A DNA stretch of 64,000 nucleotides from Cellulomonas timonensis (lineage in GTDB: Bacteria; Actinomycetota; Actinomycetes; Actinomycetales; Cellulomonadaceae). Location: assembly GCF_900046455.1 (NCBI RefSeq), contig NZ_FCOT01000009.1, positions 266,059-330,058 on the forward strand, written 5' to 3'. Position numbers and translations under genes: made by a program. Below, piece by piece: positions 56,633 through 64,000 of this stretch (its first letter is position 1; every line of letters starts with the position of its first letter). The notes under the pieces were generated by a model. The model saw nothing but the letters and a program-made list of their open reading frames with translations. It was not told where the DNA came from and did no database searches.

Positions 56633-57514
56633 TCAGCCGGCCAGGCGCTCCGCGGTGTCGACCACGTTGCTGAGCAGCATCGCCCGCGTCATCGGCCCGA
56701 CGCCGCCGGGGTTCGGCGACACCCAGGACGCGATCTCGCGGACCGCCGGGTCGACGTCGCCGACCACCCGGGACTTGCCCGTCTCGGGGTCGGTGGCGCG
56801 GGAGACGCCCACGTCCACGACCACGGCGCCGGGCTTGACGATGTCGGCCGAGATGATGCCGGGGACGCCCGCCGCCGCCACGATGATGTCGGCGTTGCGG
56901 GTGTGCTCGGCGAGGTCGGCGGTGCCGGTGTGGGTGAGCGTCACCGTCGCGTTGATCGCCCGACGGGTCAGCAGCAGGCCGATCGAGCGGCCCACGGTGG
57001 TGCCCCGCCCGACGACAGTGACGTCGGCGCCCGCGAGCTCGATGCCGTGCCGCTCCAGCAGCTCGATGATGCCGCGCGGCGTGCAGGGCAGCGGCGAGTC
57101 GATGGGCTCGTTGACCCGCAGCACCAGGCGCCCGAGGTTCGTGGGGTGCAGGCCGTCGGCGTCCTTGGCGGGGTCGATGAGCTCGAGCACCCGATGCGTG
57201 TCGATGCCCTTCGGCAGCGGGAGCTGCACGATGAACCCGGTGCACGCGGGGTCGTTGTTGAGCCGCTCGACGGCGTCCTCGACCTCCTGCTGGGTCGCGG
57301 TCTCCGGCAGGTCCTCGCGGATCGACGCGATGCCGACCTCGGCGCAGTCCTTGTGCTTGCCGTTGACGTACCAGCGCGAGCCGGGGTCGTCGCCGACCAG
57401 CAGCGTGCCCAGCCCGGGGCGCACCCCGCGCGCGGCGAGCGCGGCCACCCGGGCCGTGAGCTCGCCCTTGATGGCGGCCGCTGTGGCCGTGCCGTCCAGA
57501 ACCTGTGCGGTCAT
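56633..57514 (-). CDS. folD: Methylene-THF dehydrogenase / methenyl-THF cyclohydrolase (mirror copy)
   Basis: A 293-residue FolD identical to 24933-25814, with [18 protein letters not shown] and [11 protein letters not shown]. It follows glyA in the same direction, separated by the perfect 36-nt palindrome. Confidence 0.94.
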   Translation of the reverse strand: MTAQVLDGTATAAAIKGELTARVAALAARGVRPGLGTLLVGDDPGSRWYVNGKHKDCAEVGIASIREDLPETATQQEVEDAVERLNNDPACTGFIVQLPLPKGIDTHRVLELIDPAKDADGLHPTNLGRLVLRVNEPIDSPLPCTPRGIIELLERHGIELAGADVTVVGRGTTVGRSIGLLLTRRAINATVTLTHTGTADLAEHTRNADIIVAAAGVPGIISADIVKPGAVVVDVGVSRATDPETGKSRVVGDVDPAVREIASWVSPNPGGVGPMTRAMLLSNVVDTAERLAG

Positions 57515-57544
57515 CTCACTCTTTCTCGGCGAGCGGACGCCGGG

Positions 57545-57580
57545 CCGGTCCGGGCGCCCCACGTGGGGCGCCCGGACCGG
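57545..57580 (-). terminator. 36-nt perfect palindrome between glyA and folD (mirror copy)
   Basis: Same hairpin as at 24867-24902; being self-complementary it reads identically on both strands. Confidence 0.68.
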
Positions 57581-57600
57581 GTCCGGCGGCACGGCGTGGG

Positions 57601-58890
57601 TCAGTACTGCTGGAGACCGGCGTAGAGCGGGTGCGCGTCGGTGAGCTTCTGCACGCGTGCGCGCAGCGCCTCGACGTCAGCGCTCTGGCCGTCGACCAGG
57701 GCGGTGGCGATGATGTCGGCCACCTCGGCGAACTCCGCGTCGCCGAAGCCCCGCGTCGCGAGCGCGGGCGTCCCGATGCGCAGGCCCGACGTGACGCGCG
57801 GGGGGCGCGGGTCGAAGGGCACCGCGTTGCGGTTCACGGTGATGCCGACGGCGTGCAGGAGGTCCTCGGCCTGCTGGCCGTCGAGGTCCGAGTGCCGCAG
57901 GTCGACGAGCACCAGGTGCACGTCGGTGCCGCCGGTCAGCACGGAGATCCCGGCGCCGGTGACGTCGGCCGCCATCAGGCGCTCGGCGATGAGCTTCGCG
58001 CCGGAGAGCGTGCGCTCCTGGCGGTCGCGGAACTCGGGCGAGCCCGCGATCTTGAAGGAGACGGCCTTGGCGGCGACGACGTGCATGAGCGGGCCGCCCT
58101 GCTGGCCGGGGAAGACCGCCGAGTCGATCTTCTTGGCGTACTCCTGCTTGGACAGGATGAAGCCCGAGCGGGGGCCGCCGATCGTCTTGTGCACCGTGGA
58201 CGACACCACGTCCGCGTACGGCACGGGGTTGGGGTGCAGGCCCGCCGCGACCAGCCCGGCGAAGTGGGCCATGTCGACCCAGAGCTTCGCGCCGACCTCG
58301 TCGGCGATGGAGCGGAACGCCTCGAAGTCGAGCTGGCGCGGGTACGCGGACCAGCCGCCGATGATGACGTCGGGGCGGTGCTCGAGGGCCGCGGCGCGCA
58401 CTGCCTCGGGGTCGATGAGGAACGTCTCGGGGTTCACGCCGTACGCGGAGACGTCGTAGAGCTTGCCCGAGAAGTTGATCTTCATGCCGTGCGTGAGGTG
58501 GCCGCCGTGGGCCAGCTCGAGGCCGAGGATCTTGTCGCCCTTGTTGATCAGGGCGTGCAGCACGGCGGCGTTGGCCGTCGCGCCGGAGTGCGGCTGGACG
58601 TTGGCGTGCTCGGCGCCGAACAGGGCCTTGGCCCGCTCGATGGCGAGGGTCTCGGCGATGTCGACCTGCTCGCAGCCACCGTAGTAGCGGCGGCCGGGGT
58701 AGCCCTCGGCGTACTTGTTGGTGAGCACGGAGCCCTGCGCCTGCAGGACGGCCCGCGGCACGAAGTTCTCGCTCGCGATCATCTCGAGCGTGCCCTGCTG
58801 GCGGGCGAGCTCTCCGTCCAGCACCGCGGCGATCTCAGGGTCGACGGCGGACAGGTTCTGGTCGAGCACGGGGGTCTGGTCGACGCTCAT
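57601..58890 (-). CDS. glyA: Serine hydroxymethyltransferase (mirror copy)
   Basis: A 429-residue SHMT identical to 23557-24846, with the PLP lysine in [16 protein letters not shown] at 58890, preceded by AGGAGAG and by the mirrored ZTP riboswitch. Confidence 0.95.
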   Translation of the reverse strand: MSVDQTPVLDQNLSAVDPEIAAVLDGELARQQGTLEMIASENFVPRAVLQAQGSVLTNKYAEGYPGRRYYGGCEQVDIAETLAIERAKALFGAEHANVQPHSGATANAAVLHALINKGDKILGLELAHGGHLTHGMKINFSGKLYDVSAYGVNPETFLIDPEAVRAAALEHRPDVIIGGWSAYPRQLDFEAFRSIADEVGAKLWVDMAHFAGLVAAGLHPNPVPYADVVSSTVHKTIGGPRSGFILSKQEYAKKIDSAVFPGQQGGPLMHVVAAKAVSFKIAGSPEFRDRQERTLSGAKLIAERLMAADVTGAGISVLTGGTDVHLVLVDLRHSDLDGQQAEDLLHAVGITVNRNAVPFDPRPPRVTSGLRIGTPALATRGFGDAEFAEVADIIATALVDGQSADVEALRARVQKLTDAHPLYAGLQQY

Positions 58891-58960
58891 GTCTCTCCTC
58901 GCAGTCAGCGTGCGGGTTCCCGGCATACGTCGGGCACGCACACGAATGGTGTGGTGACCG

Positions 58961-59039
58961 AGGGCCCAGGCGTCCGACCCGAAGTCTGCTGCTGCGTCGC
59001 TCCCCGGTGGTGTTCCACCCGTTGCGCCAGTCGCGACGT
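58961..59039 (-). ncRNA. ZTP riboswitch upstream of glyA (mirror copy)
   Basis: On the minus strand the same pfl core is read: GTCGCGACTGGCG, GGAACACC, GGGGAGCGACGC and the pseudoknot strand GCCTGGGC at 58964-58971. Confidence 0.88.
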
Positions 59040-59111
59040 GGGCCAGCCTACCAACCTGGCGCCGCTGTCCGACGCCCTTCCCGGATGCCGGGACGGGCGT
59101 CGGCGACAGGG

Positions 59112-59624
59112 TCAGCCGTGCGCGGCGCCCACCGGTGACGCCTCGCCGTCGCCGAGGATCTTGCGCAGGTACGCGAACGTCAGGTCGCCAGCGGTCTGGT
59201 CGTGCTGGTGGGTGTAGCCGTGGCGCTCGTACAGGGCGAGGTTCTGCACCGAGTCGCGGCCGGTGAAGACCCAGACCTCGTTGATGTCCTCGGGCAGCAG
59301 CGGCAGGATCGCGAGCAGCAGGCGGGTGCCGATCCCCCGGCCCTGCACGTCGGGCGCCACCGCGAGCCGGCCCAGCGTGGCCTTGCCGTCCTCGAGCAGC
59401 ACGCGGATGGACCCGACGAGCCGGTGCCCGGACCAGGCGCCGAGTGTGATCACGCCGTCGGCCACCAGGTCCGCGCGCAGCTCGTCGTACGTCTGCGTCA
59501 GCGGCGGGATGTTCGGGTCGCCGTAGATCTGCGCCTCGGTGACGAAGGCCGCGCGGCGCAATGTCAGCAGCTCGCCGGCGTCGGCCAGGTCGACAGGACG
59601 GATCTCCACCTCGGGCTCGCTCAT
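59112..59624 (-). CDS. GNAT-family N-acetyltransferase (mirror copy)
   Basis: A 170-residue acetyltransferase identical to 22823-23335, with the acetyl-CoA loop [14 protein letters not shown] at 59624; divergent from purU. Confidence 0.83.
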   Translation of the reverse strand: MSEPEVEIRPVDLADAGELLTLRRAAFVTEAQIYGDPNIPPLTQTYDELRADLVADGVITLGAWSGHRLVGSIRVLLEDGKATLGRLAVAPDVQGRGIGTRLLLAILPLLPEDINEVWVFTGRDSVQNLALYERHGYTHQHDQTAGDLTFAYLRKILGDGEASPVGAAHG

Positions 59625-59729
59625 GCGTCCCATCGTCCCATCACCCGGCGCCGCTCCGGGGAGGAACACGCGCTCATCCTGTGTGCGGCTGCGCTGCGGC
59701 TCCAGGGTGCTCGACTACCCTTGGCGACC

Positions 59730-60602
59730 GTGTCCACCCCGCTCCTCCACACCCCTGACGGAACCCACTGGGTCCTGACCCTCTCGTGCCCCGACCGCCC
59801 CGGCATCGTGCATGCGGTGGCCGGCCTGCTGGCGGAGCACGGCGGCAACATCACCGAGTCCCAGCAGTTCGGCGACCCGCTCACCGGGCTGTTCTTCATG
59901 CGGGTGCAGGTCACTGCCTCGGTGGCTCGGCACACCCTGGAGAGCGCCCTGGTCGAGCTGGCCGGCCGGTTCATGATGCAGTGGCGGCTCGACGTCGCCG
60001 GCCGCCCGGTGCGCACCCTGGTGATGGGATCGACGGCGGCTCACTGCCTCAACGACCTGGCCTTCCGCCAGCGTTCCGAGAACCTGCCCGTGGACCTGGT
60101 CGCCGTCGTGTCGAACCACACGGCGCTGGCGGACCTGGCGCAGTTCTACGACATCCCGTTCCACCACGTCCCCGTGACGGCGGCGACCAAGTCCGCCGCC
60201 GAGGACCGGCTGCTCGAGCTGGTGCAGGAGCTGGACGTCGAGCTCGTCGTGCTCGCCCGCTACATGCAGATCCTCTCGGACGACCTGTGCCGGGCGCTGT
60301 CGGGCCGGGTCATCAACATCCACCACTCATTCCTGCCGTCCTTCAAGGGCGCGCGCCCGTACGCCCAGGCCCACGACCGCGGGGTCAAGCTCATCGGCGC
60401 CACCGCGCACTACGTCACCGGCGACCTGGACGAGGGCCCGATCATCGAGCAGGACGTGGAGCGCGTGGACCACACCCGCTCGGTGGAGGACCTGGTCGCG
60501 TTGGGCCAGGATGTGGAGCGGCGGACGCTGGCGCGCGCGGTGCGCTGGCACGCCGAGCACCGGGTGCTGCTGGACGGGCACCGCACGATCGTCTTCCGCT
60601 GA
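59730..60602 (+). CDS. purU: Formyltetrahydrofolate deformylase (mirror copy)
   Basis: A 290-residue PurU identical to 21845-22717: ACT domain then formyltransferase domain with IHHSFLPSFKGA and GATAHYVTGDLD. GTG 59730 lies 8 bp after TACCCT (59716-59721), consistent with leaderless initiation. Confidence 0.93.
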   Translation: MSTPLLHTPDGTHWVLTLSCPDRPGIVHAVAGLLAEHGGNITESQQFGDPLTGLFFMRVQVTASVARHTLESALVELAGRFMMQWRLDVAGRPVRTLVMGSTAAHCLNDLAFRQRSENLPVDLVAVVSNHTALADLAQFYDIPFHHVPVTAATKSAAEDRLLELVQELDVELVVLARYMQILSDDLCRALSGRVINIHHSFLPSFKGARPYAQAHDRGVKLIGATAHYVTGDLDEGPIIEQDVERVDHTRSVEDLVALGQDVERRTLARAVRWHAEHRVLLDGHRTIVFR

Positions 60603-60609
60603 CCTGGCC

Positions 60610-60631
60610 GGATCGACAACGATGTCGATCC
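60610..60631 (+). terminator. Hairpin downstream of purU (mirror copy)
   Basis: GGATCGACA / TGTCGATCC stem with loop ACGA, starting 8 bp past the stop. Confidence 0.63.
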
Positions 60632-60639
60632 GCACGGCG

Positions 60640-60653
60640 GCGAAACGATTCAC
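60640..60653 (+). promoter_or_regulatory. Candidate LacI-family operator (mirror copy)
   Basis: GCGAAACGATTCAC, mirror of 21794-21807, between purU and the esterase gene. Confidence 0.28.
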
Positions 60654-60783
60654 GTCGTCGCGGCGGCGGTGAGGGGCGGGCCATGCTCCGAGAGCCGACG
60701 GCCTCCGCGTCCCGATGGAGGCCACCCGCCCCCGGTGCGTGGCCGACGACGTCCACCATGCCACCGGCTCATCGAGGAGACCG

Positions 60784-62145
60784 ATGGACCGCCCACGCCG
60801 CCCCGTCGCCCGCGTCGCCGCAGCAGCAGCCGCCTTCGCGCTCAGCCTGCTCGGCGTCACCGCCGCCGCCATCTCCACGGCGCCACCCGCCCAAGCGGCC
60901 TCCCTGGTGGAGGTCACGAACTTCGGCGCCAATCCCAGTGGCCTGCAGATGCACCTGTTCGTGCCCGACAACCTCCCGGCCCGCCCGGGGGTCCTCGTCG
61001 CGGTGCACTACTGCACGGGCTCCGGCCCCGCCTTCTACAACGGCTCGCAGTTCGACGAGCTCGCCACCCGCTACGGCTACATCGTCATCTACCCGTCCGC
61101 GACGCGGAGCGGCAACTGCTTCGACGTGTCCTCCCCCGAGGCGCTGCGCCGCGACGGCGGCAGCGACCCGGTGGGCATCCGGTCGATGCTCCAGTACGTG
61201 CAGCAGCGCTACACCACCGACACCAGCAAGGTCTTCGCCACCGGGGTCTCCTCCGGCGCGATGATGACGCAGGTGCTGCTGGCCAACTACCCGGACGTCT
61301 TCGCCGCGGGCTCGGCGTTCGCCGGAGTGCCGGCGTCCTGCTTCGCGACGACCAACGGCTCGGGGTGGAACAGCGACTGCTCGCAGGGCCGCATCACGAG
61401 GACCGCCCAGGAGTGGGGCGCCCTGGTGCGCAACGCATATCCCGGCTACACCGGCGCCCGCCCCCGCGTCCAGCTGTGGCACGGCACCAACGACGAGACG
61501 CTGAGCTACGTCAACTTCGGCGAGTCGATCAAGCAGTGGACCAACGTGCTGGGCGTCAGCGCCACGCCCGCCTCCACCGACACCCCCGCCAGTGGGATCA
61601 CGCGCACCCGCTACGGGGCGACGGGCGACCGGGCCCCGGTCGAGGCCAACAGCATGCAGGGCGTCTCGCACAACCTGCCCGTCGACGCCGCCGCGGCCAT
61701 CCACTTCTTCGGGCTGGACACCACCACCCCCACGACGGCTCCCCCGACGACGGCGCCGCCCACCACAGCGCCTCCGACTACCGCGCCTCCCACGACAGCG
61801 CCGCCGACGCCGACGAGCACCACCACCGGGAGCTGCACAGTCGCGTACAGCGTCAACCAGTGGAACACCGGCTTCACCGCGAACGTCACGGTGAAGAACC
61901 TGACCGCCACCCCGCTCAACGGCTGGCGGTTGACCTGGTCCTTCCCCTCGGGCCAGCAGGTCACGCAGGCGTGGAGCTCGGTGACCACGCAGCAGGGCAC
62001 GCAGGTGACCGCGGCCAACGCCGCCTGGAACGCGGCGGTCCCGGCAGGCGGGTCAGTGCAGTTCGGGTTCAACGGCTCGCACACGGGGGTGAACACCGCG
62101 CCCACCGCGTTCGCGCTCAACGGCACGGCATGCGTGGGCGGATAA
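60784..62145 (+). CDS. Secreted CE1-type esterase with CBM2 (mirror copy)
   Basis: A 453-residue esterase identical to 20302-21663: signal peptide, catalytic GVSSGAM serine, PTTAP linker (61729-61803) and C-terminal CBM2. ATG 60784 follows GAGGAG at 60774-60779. Confidence 0.9.
   Translation: MDRPRRPVARVAAAAAAFALSLLGVTAAAISTAPPAQAASLVEVTNFGANPSGLQMHLFVPDNLPARPGVLVAVHYCTGSGPAFYNGSQFDELATRYGYIVIYPSATRSGNCFDVSSPEALRRDGGSDPVGIRSMLQYVQQRYTTDTSKVFATGVSSGAMMTQVLLANYPDVFAAGSAFAGVPASCFATTNGSGWNSDCSQGRITRTAQEWGALVRNAYPGYTGARPRVQLWHGTNDETLSYVNFGESIKQWTNVLGVSATPASTDTPASGITRTRYGATGDRAPVEANSMQGVSHNLPVDAAAAIHFFGLDTTTPTTAPPTTAPPTTAPPTTAPPTTAPPTPTSTTTGSCTVAYSVNQWNTGFTANVTVKNLTATPLNGWRLTWSFPSGQQVTQAWSSVTTQQGTQVTAANAAWNAAVPAGGSVQFGFNGSHTGVNTAPTAFALNGTACVGG
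61729..61803. repeat. Five 15-bp PTTAP-linker units (mirror copy)
   Basis: Five in-frame 15-bp units within the esterase gene, mirror of 20644-20718. Confidence 0.8.
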
Positions 62146-62158
62146 CCTGAGAAGTGGG

Positions 62159-62194
62159 CCGGCGCCCTCAGCCCGCACGGGCAGGGGGCGCCGG
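62159..62194. terminator. Bidirectional hairpin between esterase and importer permease (mirror copy)
   Basis: CCGGCGCCC / GGGCGCCGG stem in the 74-bp convergent gap. Confidence 0.58.
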
Positions 62195-62219
62195 TCGCGC
62201 AGTCAGGCCGGTCGCGCGG

Positions 62220-63452
62220 TCAGGCGGTGCGGTTGCGGCGCGCGAGCGTGTCGATGGTGACCGCGAGCGCCAGCACCAGCCCGGTGATGACGTACCGCTC
62301 CGAGGCGCCCATGTTGAGCAGCGTGAGCCCGCTGTTGATCGAGTGGATGATGAGCACGCCCCACAGCGCCGACCAGGCGGTGCCGCGCCCGCCGAAGAGG
62401 CTGGTCCCGCCGATGACCGCCGCGGCGATGGCCGTGAGGTAGAGGTCGCCGCCGCCGGTGCCCTGGTTGGCCGCCGACAGCCGCCCGACGGCCAGCACCC
62501 CGCCCAGGGCGGCCAGCGTCGAGCAGGCCACGAAGACCGACAGGTAGGTGCGGCGCACCGGCACCCCGGCCCGGCGCGCGGACTCCACGGAGCCGCCCAC
62601 CGCGTGCACCCCGCGGCCCCAGCGGGTGCGGCGCAGCAGGATGTCCACCACCGCCACGAGGCCGAGGAACAGCGCGAACGCCACCCCCAGGCCGCGGTTG
62701 GTCTGCAGGTAGGCGACGGCCGCGACGAGTGCGACGCCGATGAGCGCGATGCGCGTCACGACGGCGACCAGCGGGCTCACCGGCAGCCCGGCCCGCTCGC
62801 GGCGCGCCCGCTCGGCCACCAGGGCGCCGCCGTACGCGATCACCACCGCGACCGTGAGGCCATAGGCGACAGCGGGCGGCAGGAAGCCCTGCTGGACGGT
62901 CCGCACAAGCCACGACTCGAAGGGCAGGTTCACCGAGCCGGTGGTCCCCAGCACCTTGAGCTGCAGCCCGGCGATCACCAGCAGCCCGGCGAGCGTGAAC
63001 ACGAAGCTCGGCAGTCGCAGCCGGGTCGCGAGGATCCCGTACAGGAGCCCGACGACGGCCCCGACGACGAGGGCGGCCAGCACGGCCACGGCCACCGGCC
63101 AGCCCAGTTGCACGGACCCGACGGCGACGACCGCCGCCGACAGCCCGCACACCGAGCCCACGGACAGGTCGATGTGCCCGACGAGCAGCACCAGCACGAC
63201 CCCGAGCGCGAGCACGCCCGTGGAAGCGGACTGCATCGTGAGGTTGACCAGGTTGTCGCTGCTGAGGAAGTGCGGGTTGAGCGACTGGAACACCACCCAG
63301 ATCACCAGCAGCGCCCCGATGATCGGCAACGAGCCGAGCTCGCCGGTGCGCAGCCGCTGGCCGATGCCCCGCACAGCCTCGCGGGGGGACGACGTGTCGG
63401 GCCCTGCCCCGCCGGTCTGGACGCCAGTCTGGACGGAGACCGGCAGGCTCAT
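62220..63452 (-). CDS. Sugar ABC transporter permease (mirror copy)
   Basis: A 410-residue ribose/xylose-type permease identical to 18995-20227, with LLVGHIDLSVGSV and GGTSLFGGRGT. Only part of its ATPase partner is inside the window on this side, and no binding protein is visible. Confidence 0.9.
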   Translation of the reverse strand: MSLPVSVQTGVQTGGAGPDTSSPREAVRGIGQRLRTGELGSLPIIGALLVIWVVFQSLNPHFLSSDNLVNLTMQSASTGVLALGVVLVLLVGHIDLSVGSVCGLSAAVVAVGSVQLGWPVAVAVLAALVVGAVVGLLYGILATRLRLPSFVFTLAGLLVIAGLQLKVLGTTGSVNLPFESWLVRTVQQGFLPPAVAYGLTVAVVIAYGGALVAERARRERAGLPVSPLVAVVTRIALIGVALVAAVAYLQTNRGLGVAFALFLGLVAVVDILLRRTRWGRGVHAVGGSVESARRAGVPVRRTYLSVFVACSTLAALGGVLAVGRLSAANQGTGGGDLYLTAIAAAVIGGTSLFGGRGTAWSALWGVLIIHSINSGLTLLNMGASERYVITGLVLALAVTIDTLARRNRTA

Positions 63453-64000
63453 CGTGAGGCCTCGTCCGCGCGGACCGCGCGCCCGCTGCGCCCGCTGGGG
63501 GTCACCCCCGTCACGGCGGCGATCAGGTCCTCATAGCTGGTGCTCGCCGCGTCGAAGTCGCCGTTGACGCGGCCGAGCCGCAGCACCACGATCCGGTCGG
63601 CGACGGCCTGCACGTCGGCCATCGAGTGGCTGATGAGCACGACGCCGTGGCCGCGCTCACGCAGCCGCTCGATGAGGTTGAGCACCTCGGCGGTCTGGGT
63701 GATGCCGAGTGAGGCGGTGGGCTCGTCGAGCACCACGACGCGCGGGTCGCCGAGCAGGGACCGGGCGATCGCGACGGCCTGGCGCTGTCCACCGGACAGC
63801 GCGCCCACGGGCGCCCGGACGGAGGGCACGCGCGCGGCGAGCTGGTTGAGCAGCTCCCAGGCGTGCTTCTCCATCGCCACCTCGTCGAGCAGAGGGCCCT
63901 GGGTGACCTCCTGGCCGAGGAAGATGTTCTCGACGACGTCGAGGTTCTCGCACAGGGCGAGATCCTGGAACACGGCGGCGATGCCGTGCGCGCGAGCGAC
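63449..64000 (-). CDS. Sugar ABC transporter ATPase, cut by the window end (mirror copy)
   Basis: The frame is open to the last base and encodes residues from about 76 to 258 of the ATPase at 18222-18998, including VFQDLALCENLD, LSGGQRQAVAIARS and VVVLDEPTASLG. Walker A lies beyond the window. An internal ATG at 63973 is not the real start. Confidence 0.9.
   Translation of the reverse strand, partial: VARAHGIAAVFQDLALCENLDVVENIFLGQEVTQGPLLDEVAMEKHAWELLNQLAARVPSVRAPVGALSGGQRQAVAIARSLLGDPRVVVLDEPTASLGITQTAEVLNLIERLRERGHGVVLISHSMADVQAVADRIVVLRLGRVNGDFDAASTSYEDLIAAVTGVTPSGRSGRAVRADEASR

Overview
The window comes from a high-GC actinobacterium. It has very strong GC bias at third codon positions, frequent GTG starts, 4-base start/stop overlaps and several apparently leaderless genes. 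A secreted CE1-type esterase with a family 2 cellulose-binding module and a very large amylopullulanase point to a Cellulomonas-like polysaccharide degrader. The genus is an inference.

The dominant structural fact is a giant inverted repeat. Every base x from 18447 to 41223 is mirrored, as its complement, at 82447-x. The axis lies between 41223 and 41224 with no spacer, and the symmetry runs to the last base of the window, so each visible arm is 22,777 bp. I found one difference in all that I compared: 36460 versus 45987, a Gly-to-Arg change in an ABC permease. The axis falls inside galT, so both galT copies lack their N-terminus. An essentially spacer-free palindrome of this size, carrying duplicated housekeeping genes (glyA, folD, xth, purU), is most simply a fold-back assembly or read artefact. 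A genuine inverted duplication or a hairpin end is the alternative. All right-arm genes are annotated here as mirror copies.

Unique part (1-18446): 3' part of purH; an FAD-dependent reductase on the minus strand; a DUF3017 membrane protein; an aquaporin on the minus strand; then two citric-acid-cycle genes (icd, mdh), each followed by a GC-rich hairpin; a DUF167 protein; a 1929-residue two-headed amylopullulanase; a GadC-like antiporter with glutaminase (a likely glutamine-dependent acid-resistance pair); and a ROK regulator coupled to a sugar ABC importer (binding lipoprotein, single-domain ATPase, permease) whose ATPase gene crosses into the left arm.

Left arm (18447-41223), mirrored in 41224-64000: importer permease; secreted esterase-CBM2; purU; a GNAT acetyltransferase; a ZTP riboswitch with glyA and folD (one-carbon metabolism, matching purH and purU); a VOC/PhnB-like protein whose Shine-Dalgarno lies in a hairpin; xth; a divergent MerR regulator and aldo/keto reductase sharing a 19-bp-spacer MerR-type promoter; a strong bidirectional terminator; a six-gene operon of three paralogous lipoproteins plus a peptidoglycan-binding membrane-fusion protein, ATPase and MacB-type permease; a second three-gene MacB-type transporter; then galK and truncated galT.

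The most novel-looking biology is the lipoprotein/ABC operon. Its three tandem paralogues share four spaced cysteines and a repeated CM(Q/N)EAG(F/Y) motif, and it is headed by a TATACACA/TGTGTATA operator overlapping the -10 box. I cannot assign its substrate.
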